From Papilionanthe hookeriana x Papilionanthe teres (taxonomy: Eukaryota > Streptophyta > Magnoliopsida > Asparagales > Orchidaceae), in contig CM040424.1 in the NCBI GenBank assembly GCA_022702705.1, positions 79,425,452-79,489,451 on the forward strand: a stretch of DNA of 64,000 nt, given 5' to 3'. Under the pieces are notes generated by a model, which was given only the letters and a program-made list of their open reading frames with translations, was not told where the DNA came from and did not search any database. Positions 36,401 to 45,537 of the stretch are shown piece after piece. Numbering within the stretch: position 1 is the first letter of the stretch; every line of letters starts with the position of its first letter. A program made the position numbers and the translations under genes.

Positions 36401-37235
36401 AGTTTTGGTGCGTGGTTGAAATCTTGTCAAGTGTTATATAGACTAGATTTTCTTTTTGATGCACAAACTTGACAGTTGCTTAAATTTTATGTTTGCCATT
36501 ATTTTTCTTGTGGAATTTTGCATTTTAGGCACTTGTTAAATAATCGTCTGAAGTGAACAAAGTACATTCTTTGTCCTCACAGTAAAGGATATAAGGTTTC
36601 ACTATAGGACAATTTGGTGGCTAGATATCATCCTGGATCACATTAAAAATCTTAAATCTTTAATCTGTACATCAATTCAGTATCATAGCCCAGATTAGTT
36701 TAGCATGACACTTAAAAGTGGGGCAAATTATCAGGGTTATTTGATAAATCGCCAAATGGGTTAAATAATGCTTTTTTTTTTATATTGTTTATTGTATTAA
36801 TATTTAAAAAAACACATCACGGCTTGCCTCTACTGAACAATTTTATTGCATTTCAGGTAAAGTACAGTTTTGTTAAAGGTCATTTGGTGCTTAAAATGCC
36901 ACCTCCATATTCTCTAGTCATCCAGGTACAGTCTCAATGGTTTTAATTTTTGCCAATCCTATTGGAGAACCCTTTATTCTAATCCACCGTATTCCCATTT
37001 TGTCATCTTTTAGGAATCTGAGAGTGGATCATGGCATGTTCCATTAGTTGAGAACAGCCAAAACGAGAGTTCTAGGATTTGGTTGTGCATAACTAGACAA
37101 GCGTCAAGCAAATCTCTAGAGGTAAGATACCCTTATGCTAACCATATTGCAGCAGTTGGAATTCATAATGGTGAAAATTTGTGTTATATGAATGGCACAA
37201 ATTTAATCTCTAAACGTAAAAGGAAAGAAAGATAA
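7954..37235 (+). CDS. PRORP: Protein-only RNase P (PRORP2/3-like), six exons
   Basis: Single-subunit endonuclease that removes 5' leaders of precursor tRNAs, using two metal ions and no RNA subunit. Joined exons 7954-8889, 9369-9470, 9578-9753, 34184-34304, 36857-36925 and 37014-37235 give about 541 residues; plant PRORPs are roughly 530-580. All introns are GT-AG and every junction keeps frame. Residues 20-215 form a helical PPR-type domain that should bind the tRNA elbow. C271, C274, H476 and C493 match the family's structural zinc site. The NYN metallonuclease domain (about 313-465) has VIDGAN with D326, NDDW with D403/D404, and TNDEMRDH with D422, the expected acidic active site. There is no organelle presequence; basic stretches at 10-15 (AKRKNHR) and 535-541 (KRKRKER) suggest nuclear location. 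The start has A at -3, G at +4 and an in-frame TGA at 7945. PRORP2 versus PRORP3 cannot be decided. The last exon may be spliced differently from 37122. Confidence 0.93.
9369..9470 (+). CDS. PRORP: PRORP exon 2: first catalytic aspartate
   Basis: This 34-codon exon is too short to stand alone. It reads EWLDNHAFYEAVIDGANVAL followed by YQQNFADGGFSLSQ, a near match to the start of the PRORP NYN domain. D326 in VIDGAN is the first metal-binding aspartate. It is bounded by a GTAG acceptor at 9365-9368 and a CAG/GTATGT donor at 9470/9471. The intron before it (8890-9368) is 479 bp and phase 0. Confidence 0.93.
9578..9753 (+). CDS. PRORP: PRORP exon 3: NYN core with the DD pair
   Basis: Encodes residues 347-404 plus two bases of W405. 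It follows a 107-bp intron ending in CAACAG. The translation (LHAVVGELQRRSPGKWPLII, then HSKRYRVLMDNP, and TTPNGSNDD) carries the adjacent aspartates D403/D404 that coordinate catalytic metal in PRORP. The donor TTG/GTAAGA at 9753/9754 is a strong consensus, in phase 2, and opens the 24.4-kb intron 3. Confidence 0.93.
12348..14495 (+). repeat. Probable 5' LTR of the decayed chromovirus
   Basis: It ends TTAGGTTGTGACA (to 14495) and is followed at 14496-14515 by AGTATTAGAG, a decayed initiator-Met tRNA primer site (TATCAGAGC in intact elements). This is the usual arrangement for Tekay/Del elements. The left end at TGTTTAAGACCCGACTC (12348) is a guess. It contains an (AAT)n microsatellite (12454-12494) and a GA-rich transcribed leader (12590-12850). 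Open frames within 12505-13024 are LTR leader, not genes. No 3' partner LTR was found. Confidence 0.5.
14496..19620 (+). mobile_element. Decayed Ty3/gypsy chromovirus (Tekay/Del type), gag-pol remnant
   Basis: Domains follow gag-pol order with many stops. Gag is at 14591-15540, with GPVDAENWLLRIEKIL and a zinc-knuckle remnant CDKCGRSHKGDC near 15408. Protease has LIFDSGASHSFLVDELATH (about 15860-15916) and FNVILGMDW (about 16080). RT spans 16520-17118, with FVKKDESFRMCIDY and FIDDILVYSRDE, the latter in an open frame at 16750-17118. RNase H spans about 17260-17640, with FTDHQSLKYIF. Integrase spans 18894-19600, with ILEEAHLSRYT and GHDAILVIVNRLTKF. A Harbinger-like element interrupts it at 17858-18890. 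The 3' end and 3' LTR are missing. It sits in PRORP intron 3 in the same orientation as the gene. Confidence 0.85.
17858..18890. mobile_element. Harbinger-like non-autonomous element 1 (GGGYCYGTTTGGGGCAGC family)
   Basis: Terminal inverted repeats are GGGTCTGTTTGGGGCAGC on the left and, inverted, GGGCCCGTTTGGGGCAGC on the right. TTA follows the right end, while TTC precedes the left, fitting a decayed 3-bp PIF/Harbinger target. It interrupts the chromovirus between RNase H and integrase. The interior has an AT-rich half (17995-18390) and a GC-rich segment (18395-18780) that does not encode a transposase and may be captured gene sequence. Frames at 18472-18786 fall in that cargo and resemble nothing I know. 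Confidence 0.75.
23026..23262 (-). repeat. Copia LTR (3' LTR of the antisense element)
   Basis: Starts TGTGGAAAATC and ends CTTCAACA on the + strand, and is bordered by GGATT on its outer side. It has four copies of an AATACAAATT decamer where the partner has three. By eye about nine substitutions separate the two LTRs, so the insertion is fairly old but still readable. Confidence 0.9.
23500..24806 (-). pseudogene. Copia reverse transcriptase / RNase H remnant
   Basis: Frames overlap in shifted phases. The N-terminal RT part reads AMREEIGALEKNKTWEIVDK and CKWIFTFKYEVDGSLERYKA (24806-24546). Next comes PGFEG…VCKLKKALYELKQS (24428-24330), then the catalytic segment DDIIVLGND (about 24217-24190) and STPIDPNYKLG, then RLVGGLIYSRSHSTKHKHI (about 23945-23880). 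At least three frameshifts separate these pieces. It belongs to the copia element whose 3' LTR begins just below. Confidence 0.85.
25150..26244 (-). pseudogene. Copia GAG-pre-integrase and integrase remnant
   Basis: Minus-strand reading gives DQDSGRRIGLAKERNGLYHL, then WLYHLRLGHPSF (HHCC histidine pair) and FHCDICELAKHSR (its cysteine pair). The integrase core follows with HSDIWGPS (first catalytic D) and FVSLIDDCTRVTWLFLL (second D). After a frameshift come NTRALLFQGNVSKSYWGEAV and TATYMINRLPSRVL (25575-25450), and FGCTAFVHVHKQHRRKLDLR (25390-25330). Upstream in the element it is cut off by the non-copia block that begins near 26245. Confidence 0.85.
26245..31157 (-). mobile_element. Non-coding block nested in the copia pol, probable solo LTR or LARD fragment
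   Basis: Copia protease stops at SGATNHMTP (minus strand, about 31157) and copia sequence resumes at about 26245, so roughly 4.9 kb is inserted. The right end reads TGTTGACCTCACTTTTTGTC on the minus strand, a typical LTR start. A minus-strand TATAAAAGCTTCATT (30257-30243) lies about 0.9 kb further in, followed by a GA-rich leader. The interior has no protein domain. ACCCGAGCC words recur in 28490-28830, and (CAAAA)n lies at 27537-27556. I could not identify the left terminus or a target duplication. Frames inside (for example 30326-30589 +) are not genes. Confidence 0.5.
31156..31340 (-). pseudogene. Copia protease remnant
   Basis: The minus strand reads FNSEEIEKLRSLMGSL then NSWIIDSGATNHMTPC. 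DSGA is the catalytic motif of the copia aspartic protease, and the preceding FNxEQIExL-type segment is the usual linker after gag. It is truncated immediately after HMTPC by the nested block. Upstream (31345-32058) the expected gag is absent. Confidence 0.8.
31345..32058 (-). repeat. GC-rich degenerate repeat replacing copia gag
   Basis: Between the primer site and the protease linker the element holds about 0.7 kb of CG-rich sequence built from imperfect repeats. One unit GATCGTTGAGGATCTTCGCG… at 31821 recurs at 31870 with a 49-bp period, and AATAAAGGCT/CTCCTGCGGGAAAG blocks recur near 31595-31675. The frames in it (for example minus 31763-32059) are repetitive, with no zinc knuckle or other gag motif. 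Confidence 0.55.
32059..32284 (-). repeat. Copia LTR (5' LTR of the antisense element)
   Basis: Near copy of 23026-23262. Its outer terminus is CTTCAATA rather than CTTCAACA, a mutated TG..CA end, followed directly by the GGATT duplication. Confidence 0.9.
34184..34304 (+). CDS. PRORP: PRORP exon 4: fourth catalytic aspartate
   Basis: It follows the giant intron 3 with acceptor TTTTTTAATTCAG/G. The first base completes W405, then 40 codons read YWLYAAVKLRCLLVTNDEMR followed by DHIFELLGRSFFPKWKERHQ. This is the most conserved stretch of plant PRORP and continues exactly where exon 3 stops. D422 lies 18 residues after D404, the same spacing as D475 to D493 of Arabidopsis PRORP1. The donor is CAG/GTACAC at 34304/34305. 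Confidence 0.93.
34305..35832 (+). other. PRORP intron 4, first part
   Basis: AT-rich intronic sequence with no gene, RNA or repeat that I recognise. The rest of intron 4 (36078-36856) is similar. Confidence 0.6.
35836..36074. mobile_element. Tourist/Harbinger-like MITE in PRORP intron 4
   Basis: The left end GGCCTCATTTG and the inverted right end CCCAAACGAGGCC are flanked by an exact TAA target duplication (35833-35835 and 36075-36077). The element is 239 bp and has no coding capacity. The TIR differs from the GGGYCYGTTTGGGGCAGC elements, so it is a separate family of the same superfamily. Confidence 0.7.
36857..36925 (+). CDS. PRORP: PRORP exon 5
   Basis: A 23-codon micro-exon reading VKYSFVKGHLVLKMPPPYSL then VIQ, matching the PRORP segment just after the WKERHQ motif. 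The acceptor is TTGCATTTCAG at 36856 and the donor CAG/GTACAG at 36925/36926. Intron 4 before it is about 2.55 kb and contains a Tourist-like MITE; intron 5 after it is only 88 bp. Both junctions are phase 0. Confidence 0.92.
37014..37235 (+). CDS. PRORP: PRORP exon 6 and stop codon
   Basis: It begins ESESGSWHVP after a TTTTAG acceptor, supplying H476 and, 17 residues later, C493 in RIWLC. These complete the zinc site with the spacing known from PRORP1 (H548/C565). The frame stays open to TAA at 37233-37235 and ends in KRKRKER, a plausible nuclear-localisation tail. A good donor, GAG/GTAAGA, lies inside at 37121/37122 in phase 0, so the last 37 codons could instead be intronic and a further exon could lie downstream. 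The conserved part to about 37121 is secure; the end is less so. Confidence 0.8.
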   Translation, partial: ESESGSWHVPLVENSQNESSRIWLCITRQASSKSLEVRYPYANHIAAVGIHNGENLCYMNGTNLISKRKRKER

Positions 37236-39553
37236 TAAAAGTCACATCCCCGCCAAAGCATTGCAAAGCTTGTATTAACAAGTTTATTAGCCATCTCTTA
37301 TTTATTTTGGCAAGTTTGGCTGAAGCTTGCACAATGGGCTTGCTTGGATGATTTTTCTCTGTTATATCGTAACAAAAGTTATTTGTTATGTTGTTTATTT
37401 AGATCTGTTATTCAAAAATGAAACATAAGAAGTTTGTAGCTGGTTTTGTATTACGAAGTTAGAAAATATGTTTTTTGTGGAACTTTGCATCAGACTTTGA
37501 AATTAGAATCATGAGTAAGAATTTTGCCATTTTTGGGATCAAAATTGAGGCATTTCTATTTTGAAAGTGTTGAGAGTAATTTTTTTTTCGAGAATTAAGA
37601 TGGTACAAATCTCTCTTCAACTACAATAGTCGCCGAAGTTAATTTCTTTGTCATTTTGTGCACCCACTGCCCCCTTTTTTGAAAGTTATACATTTTGTTT
37701 TTTATCACAGTGCTTGCTGTAGAAGCTGTTTTAAAAATTATTTGAATGTTGAAGTTGACCTAATGGACATTTTTTTCCTAATAGTTCGAGCTAAAATTGA
37801 TCTTTAAATCATGATTTATTAATTTTAATGCAAATTGTTTATCTTTCATAGGTGATGTTACTCTTCAATGAATTTGCAAGGACACCTAATTGACAGTTTC
37901 TTATTAATGTTGATTTGAAAGGGCACTAACATCATGTTAACAAAAATCCGTCAGGAATATATATGGTTGGAACAGATGTGCATACCACAGGAATGGATCT
38001 ATTATAAATCAACCATATGCCCCACAAATGTATCATTATAAAACAACTACATGACACGAATGATTTGATAGCTATTGGATACTCGGAATATGTTTTTAGT
38101 TATATAATATATGCTTTTTATTGGTTGTTTCAAATGGATTTGAAAACTTATTATGGTAATTAAAAAAGAAGAAGTTAATAAAAAATAGGAGAGTTTTAAT
38201 TAGACGTTTGGTTGGACTCGATCTCATTCTTACAGTCCTTATAGTTAAGAGAGGAGAGAATTAATGGTATTAAGATAAAACTTTCCAGAGAATCTTGAAC
38301 CCTACGATGCTGGCTTGGAGGCTGCTGTCATACCAAGCTTTGAATCTTTTTGGATTCCTATTATGTGGGGATCACTTTCTGGAACTTGATCAGTTGTAAT
38401 GGGGGTGGTTATCTAGCTAATCGGTGCTCCCAAATGATGTGATTTGACTCAACCTCTTCTAGGAGGCTCTTTACCTTTTACTTTTTCTTGGATGTCTATC
38501 TTTTGCCTCTATCCCCAACAACTTAAGTAGCTTCTTTGACGACTACTCTGCCTTAGATAACCTCAGCCTTGCATATGACATCTTCCTCCACCTACGCTTA
38601 AGCGCTAATCTATTCTCTGTCACTCGTCGAATTTCTTTGTGCTCTCCTCACAGTGATGCTTCCTTGCATCAATGAGGATGCTCAATGCCAAACTGTCATT
38701 GGGTTCTTCCATACTATCTCTAGAAGCTCAATATAGGGAATACAAACAACCATGTTGGACCTTCGCCTTGAGCTTATAGATATAACTCCATTATGGTTGA
38801 TCTAATTCAATTTTTGCCACCACACAAGAAGGTTACCTGAAGAGTGATGCATACAATGATTGTCTAGTCACGTTATTGATATTGACTGAATGAATACCTT
38901 TGGAAATTCTTTAATCTTGTTGATCATCATCTCATGGAGAGCTTAGAAATGCAGTTTGGGGATTTGCGAGTGCTTATCTTAAGAGGAGGAGGCCTGCATA
39001 GCTGCCACCAGCTGTTTTAGGGAGATATTTAATATCGTTTCCCCTTTCTATTCCTCACCTGGCTAGAATGGCTAGATACAACTAATTCCTTTTGTTAATT
39101 GGAATGGAGACCAACCCTCTCAACCTTTTATTGGTTATGCTCTTTGGAGGTGAAGCCTCTTTTCTTTTCTTAGATTCCTTAGCAAGAAACAATTCGTAAC
39201 TTAGATTTAAGGTGTCTTCCCGTAGAAGGACAAAAAACCTTCCATGATCTTGGGTGTGAACATCTTTAAGTTGCCAAGAAGTGATTAGATGTCAACCTTT
39301 GTGAAGATTGGATTCCTCGAAGAGTTTGAAATTAATCACGGCATGTCAGGGAGAATGATAAATTTGCTGTCCCACTCGTTCTTCATCAGAATTCCCAACC
39401 TTTAGATCATTGACTGTTGGTGATGAACAATGGATGAGGCATAAAAAGCAGGCCATCCACCAAACAATAGGTTTTACTCTTTGAAGAGGGCGACCATTAG
39501 TAGTGTACATTAACAGAGTTGGAGGTATGCTATGTAGCGATGAGATGATAATT
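37236..39553. other. Region downstream of PRORP, unassigned
   Basis: It holds the presumed PRORP 3' untranslated region and beyond. 38270-39480 is less AT-rich and looks like decayed coding or element sequence, but no frame longer than about 60 codons and no motif allowed an assignment. AATAAA overlaps the PRORP stop at 37234-37239; no clear cleavage signal was identified further down. Confidence 0.35.
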
Positions 39554-39883
39554 TATTATGAAAATTGTGATCTTTAGTGGTAACGAAAGAGAGCCTATGA
39601 ATGAACCGTGTTATGTAGTAGCACTGCCCCTGATTGATTAAGGGTTTATTTTGTTCAATAAGATGTGATAGTGAAACGATTACCGCTACATGAAGGTGGT
39701 GTAATCCTTAAAATTAACTATTATGAAAATTGTGATCTTTAGTGGTAACGAAAGAGAGCCTATGAATGAACCGTGTTATGTAGTAGCACTGCCCCTGATT
39801 GATTAAGGGTTTATTTTGTTCAATAAGATGTGATAGTGAAACGATTACCGCTACATGAAGGTGGTGTAATCCTTAAAATTAAC
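39554..39883. repeat. Perfect 165-bp tandem duplication
   Basis: Copy 1 is 39554-39718 and copy 2 is 39719-39883, both starting TATTATGAAAATTG and ending CTTAAAATTAAC. I found no mismatch between the copies by eye. It contains no gene. The surroundings are diverged repeats, so an exact duplication implies a recent event or an assembly artefact. Confidence 0.9.
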
Positions 39884-40253
39884 TCAAGTATCGGAAGCGA
39901 TGACCATTGTTCTCATGACAAATAGTGTTAACAGATAATTGATGTTGAGACTTTTCAACTACTGCAATGGAAGTTCTCAAGAAATGTATCTTGAGGCTCT
40001 TATGAACTTTTCTTGAAGCTTCCTCTTGAGATTTCAGTGTCACTTGGGCAATGTTTGTTATTATACATCTTTTTGGGAGAACCATGAATGTCACTTTTTA
40101 TGGCATTGATGAATCCATGACATGACAATGCCTTGAAAGAAGATGATGCACGCCATCAAATGAACTGGATATGCATTTTAATGAACGTATTGATCTTCAA
40201 ATTTAATGGACGGTTGTTTTTAATGTTAGATATGCTCCGATTTTTATTATATA

Positions 40254-43200
40254 TTTAGTTTACTATTTTTAGTTCTTTTTAGAAACTCGAAGTTATCAAC
40301 TTGTCTATTTATATGTCATCATTGTATGATTTCTTTTTTCAAATAAATCTCCCTCTCAGATCATATAAATGATGAAGGGGAGAGAAATTGTAAAAGACGG
40401 GATATACTACGAAGATAGAGAAACAAATTCTAAGAAGAAAATATGGAGGACTTTTGTAAGGGTAATCATCGTGTGATATGTTGAGAGTATACGGCCGAAC
40501 AAGGTCGGATTGAATATATCGAAACACGGTATCCACGAAGAGAATCCATACATAAGCCATCCATAATCCGAGAAAAAAAAGAATATTTTTGTTATGAAGT
40601 CAAAAGCACTCCCGAAGGAACGTATATCTTTGGTTAATTACATTTTGAGGGATATCCAACAATACCCTTGATAAAAATAGTCTTGCTTGCATTATCAAAC
40701 CTGATAAATATGTAACTAAAAGGATAGTTATTTCAGAGGAACATCCCGATACTTTCAAAACTTTCGCTAAGCCGTAGGGCAGAGAGTGAATCTCTCACAT
40801 CCCAAATGGATAGCGACTTATCGGCGATCGGGGCATATGAAATAACCAGGTCGACTCATATGGTGCACACTACTCTTTCAAGGACAAACCAGGCCAAAAC
40901 TGTAGATGATGAATCACCGTATCCCAAACGGGTGGCGACCTATCCGCAATCGGGGCCAACGAGAAGACATCAACTAGGTGTCAATAGGATGACATTGGCT
41001 AAAAGGGGGTCAACAAAATAGGGTAGAGTAATTCTAAACAGTTAGAGATGGCCAGGTCAAGATACTACGAATCCATCATTCAAAGCTATTGGGATCCTAA
41101 TTCTGCCTAATTGTGAATGTAGTCGACCCAACATAATGATTCTAAGGCAAACACGATGGAAGATCATCAACCAACATGCATGACAAAACTCAAAAGCATA
41201 CATATTGCACGCTCAACGGGTTCAGAGGCTCTAGGGCATAACCCAAATCGAGCGAACAATGTGCAAAGCTTGTGGCAAACAAACGGTGCCACAAGAGGTG
41301 AAGAGTGCGTCCTCTTTTAGAGAAATTCACACAATGCAGACTAGCATAGCTAGCTGCCAATCACCAAAGGAAGCGAGTATCAAGCTTCAAACGCCTGTGA
41401 TACATATGTGGGAGAGATACCGCATGTGCCGGTGCTCGAAGAGACGCCTAATATGGCATGTATCAAAGACAAAATATCATGCAAATGAGTTTATCAAAAT
41501 GCACATCAAAGAGTATTTTACATGCATACATGTGTGAATGCGAACCAAGCTATGGACCGTCATACAAATAATGCGAATGCACATGCGAAATATATATCAT
41601 GCAAGTGATGTTGGCCGCCTAACTCATTGGGTCGATCGGGGTGATAAACCCGAGATATCATAGCCAAAGGGTCTGTCGGACCGGGGGCGTCCAATTGGAT
41701 CCAAGTGGTTGATCTACAGGGCTGTGGGGTTCGAACCAAAGTGGTCGGCTGACCGAGCCTTAATGGTTGGTAAAACCTAAGTGATCGTTTGATTGGGTTG
41801 GAGGCGGCCAGTGGGACCAAAGTGGTCGGCTCACCCGACTGTGGGGTCGGTGGGGCCAAAGTGGTCGGCTAGCCTTGTCATGGTGGCCGGTCAAACCTAA
41901 TTGGTCGGTTGACTGAATCGGGGTGGCCAATCCAACCTAAGCGATCAGTCGCCCGGGTCGGTGCGGCAAGTCGGACCTAAGTTGTTTGTGGACCGGGCCA
42001 GGGCGGCCGATCGGACCGATGCGCTACACAGAACATGCAAAATGCAGACATTCATCATGACAAAACCTATGATGCCACACAAATGCTAACGCCTAGTGGC
42101 GAGTCGTACCCATCCTAGCACTCTCGTATAGGTACCTATATGTCATCATATGAATACGCGACATAGCTGCCTTCGGCTCTGGCGACAGGTGTGGGGAGTT
42201 TCACCCTCCGATTCCTCGAAGGAGAAATTCTTTACTATTTGTAGGATGAACTAGCTATAAATTTTTTCATTTTACAAATCCCAAGTGTTCTAACCCCTCA
42301 ATGGTTTGAACCGCCAAAGCTAAAGGAAATACGGATTCCAATCGATTTTGGGTTCGGGCTAAGGCATTTGCAAGGATATCACTCAGATTCGTAGGGGATT
42401 TGTCCACGACAAATTCTTATCCTAGTGGTTTTCTCTAGGAAAACAACCACAAAGCCCTAATCGTCTAACACAATCCTAAGGCTAGCTAAGGAAAGGAAAA
42501 TGTAAGGAAAGAAGAATATCACCTACGCGATGCTTGATGACTTCCCCAATTTCAAGGATGAAGCTCTCCTCAAGTAGGAGAGTGGCTCCTCTCCTCCCAA
42601 GTGTGGGAGGAAGCTATTCTTGCCGGAGAGAATGTCACGGTCACCGGAAGCCTTTTCCAATGTAGGGTAGAAGCTCTCTTTTTAAAAGGAGACATGTCGC
42701 ATTCCCTCGCTCTTGATGGTTTCTCCAAGCTCTCTCACCCTCTCTCAAAGGTTGGTGGTGGAAAAGGGAGAAAAGATGAAGGAAAAACTGATTTTGGTGG
42801 GGGAAAATGGAGAAAAGAAGTGGAAGGTCTTCTTTGTTTGATTTCGTCTCGACGACCTTCTCCTCTCCTTCAAACCTCTCCTAAATTTTTTTTTCGAAAA
42901 TGTAAGAAAGAAGAAGAACGAGGAAGCACTCACAAGGAAGCAAGAAAACTAGAAAAATGAAAACAGGAAGAAGAAAGAAGATGGAAGAAGAAGAAGCGTT
43001 CTCTTGTTCACTTGAGTTCCTTTTCTCTAGAAAATCTCATTCTCTTCTCTTAACTCTCTCCCTCTCGGTTTGAAGAATAGTGGAGTATCCTATCAAAAAT
43101 GAGCTCTCCCCCTCTCTTTTGTTTGGCGTAGAAGCGGAATCCCCTTGGGTTGGCAAACATTGCGTGCATAAAGTTGGGGTGCTCAAGAGCCCAACAGTTG

Positions 43201-44002
43201 CGTAGAAGTGATCATAGGCAAAATCACGATCATTTGATTGTTATCGAGAGGCGTGCGGAAAAGCGCTGATAGAGTAACTTGCGCCTCTTAAAGAGGCGCT
43301 AAACAATGTATGTGCGCTACTGCGTCCAAGTCCCAAAGGGGCTTGGTTCTTTTGCCTCCCATGTGCGTGCAGCTTTGCGCAGATGGTATTTTATGGATCC
43401 TTGGACTATCAGATACTATCCAGGAGTGAAAATAGGTTCTCCAACTTTGAGGCGGACACCAGGGGTGCACCGTATCAAGCGAGAATCGTTGCCCGGGGTC
43501 AAGTACTGCCCGAGCTTTTCAAAACACAATTTTGCGCCCGTATGTCCTTAAGGTGGTTTTAATTTATTCGGAAGCTACAAGAAACCATGTATCTTTAAGA
43601 CATGACCCTGTAACTCAAAAGTGAACATTCTAGAGGCTTTAATTCGGGGATTTTGGTGCTGACAAACGTCCTGGACCCCCGCGCGGGTAGATAGGTCCTA
43701 AATTCGATTTTTTTCAAAATGCATGTGGGAGAGTTTGATGATCTCCTTGGCCACGGGAGGTTTCGAATAAGCGAAGTATGACCTCTAAACACAAAGATAG
43801 ACATTAAACTTTTCCTGTGCCGGAATTAACGTCAACCTGTGATGAATTCTCTTGGGTAGGGCTAAATTGAGATTGACCCTAGTTTTGTACTGGAGGCGCA
43901 TACCACATGGTCCGGACGGATGTCCTAAGCTACAGGACGCTGTAAACAGTCCTGTAGCACTCAAGCAGACACTGACATATATGACATCCAAAAGTGATGC
44001 CA
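40254..44002 (-). repeat. Tat element LTR (left copy, 3' LTR)
   Basis: Matches the right LTR along its whole length. Shared stretches include TAAATCTC.CTCTCAGATCA near 40345, the TGTGTGAATGCGAAC region near 41530, the degenerate AAGTGGTCGGCT repeats (41620-42030), the TTCGAAGGAGAAATTC block near 42215, and the end AAAGTGATGCCA at 44002. The start is uncertain by several bases because the terminal TG is not conserved. All short frames inside are LTR sequence. Confidence 0.8.
41620..42030. repeat. Degenerate tandem repeat in the left Tat LTR
   Basis: Variants of the words CCAAAGTGGTCGGCT, CCTAAGTGGTCGGTTGAC and GGGGTGGCCGGTC recur roughly every 55-60 bp. The same array occurs in the right LTR at about 54905-55340, so it predates the insertion and belongs to the LTR. 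Confidence 0.7.
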
Positions 44003-44581
44003 ATAAAGGACCCCGACCAGGTATGGCGTGCCGCTGAAGCACAACGCGCTTATTGAAAGCATCCTAAAGTCTTTATTGGTGTTTGAAATGTCATCATAAG
44101 GAGAAAATAAATAAAGGACTCAACTAGACCAGGTTTACTGGCAAGGTATGACCGAGGTGATGGCTATACCAGAAAGGAATACGCTAGAATTCACATCCAA
44201 TCTTGAGAGCCACTCAAAATATATAGGGCTTTAAGACATTTAGCAGGACGCACTAGGACTCATATTCGACCCAATAGGTAAACAGGGTGGCTAGGTCAGG
44301 TAGAAACGCACGAGGGCTCATATTCTATTCGAGGGCTAGCCAGAACAAACTGATCACGAAAGAAAGCACTATGACTTATGTATTCCCTGGAAACTCGGTC
44401 AGACAAGATTTATTGGACAGGGTATGATCGAGAGTGGCTAGCTAGGCAAAATTGACTAACCACAAAATGGACTCAGCCAGCCCAGATTTACCAGATCTGT
44501 CCGTCTGGCCTATACTTCGAAACGACAGAACAATGAGGGCCTATACGCAATCCTACTTCAATATGGTAGAGGAGAATGTTA

Positions 44582-45010
44582 GATCATCTCGTGTGATCCG
44601 AGTCATTTGTTATACTTCTACTAAAAGAGACATCGATTGCGAGTCTAACTGATCCCTTTGAACAGGAGCACCCATCACAACAACCAGGTGGCCATCAAAT
44701 CCAAAACATCCCGATTGAAGTGACAACTAATCCGTGCTCGAAGTGCCATGGTTAATTGAGAAGGCCCGATCATCTCGTGTGATCGGGGCCATCTGTTGTG
44801 CCCTCGTACGAAGAACCGACTAAAGAGTCATTGTCGAGTGAAATAGTCATCACAACAATTGGGTAGCTGTAAAGACCAAAATATCACTATTGAAGTGACA
44901 ACTAATCCGTGCTCGAAGCGCTATTGCTAATTGAGAAGGCCTGATCGTCTCATGTGATCCAAGTCATCCGTTGTGCTCTCATACGAGGAACTGACCAGAA
45001 GTATAGAGTT
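44582..45010. repeat. Tandem repeats in the Tat 3' untranslated region
   Basis: A unit starting GATCATCTCGTGTGATC begins at 44582, 44768 and (as GATCGTCTCATGTGATC) 44943, giving periods of 186 and 175 bp. Shared internal words are TGAAGTGACAACTAATCCGT and TAATTGAGAAGGCC. The third unit is partial. Arrays of this kind between integrase and the 3' LTR are known in Tat/Ogre-type elements. Confidence 0.75.
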
Positions 45011-45537
45011 TGAGAAGGACTTCTCTTGGCCATAGCTAGTATCAAATGACATTTGACCATAGACAATCGAGATACCTAAGGATGGTTGATTAAAACAAAG
45101 TGCACCAACCGAAAGGTGGCTAGCTCTAAGAAGTCTAAACCCAACCATGTCCCTTAAAAGGGAATCTTCCATGCTCATTTGAGAAGAGTAAAATAGGCGT
45201 ATCTACTATATTCGTTTAGAATAAATAGGATATGCTAATTTGGACCCTATATGAGGAGGGTAATTAGGCTAATTGTTGTTTGCAAGCACATGATACCCAA
45301 AGAAATTGCACCTTGGCTCAGTGACAATCAATGATTAAATGAGGAGAAACATATCTGTTACATATGAACTACATAAGGAAATCATCCCAAGCAGCTCAAA
45401 CAGATGTAATATCAAAAGATGTTTTTTTTTTGCTCAACGATTGAATTACAAAATACACATAGTTTTGAATTATCAATCTTCAAATGAATTACATCATACA
45501 TATCAACATAGAGAGTACGCTTAAACATAATATCTCT

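Noticed and set aside
39554..39883. Direct repeat considered as a CRISPR-like or satellite array
   Set aside because: There are only two adjacent 165-bp copies with no spacers, and the context is plant nuclear DNA.
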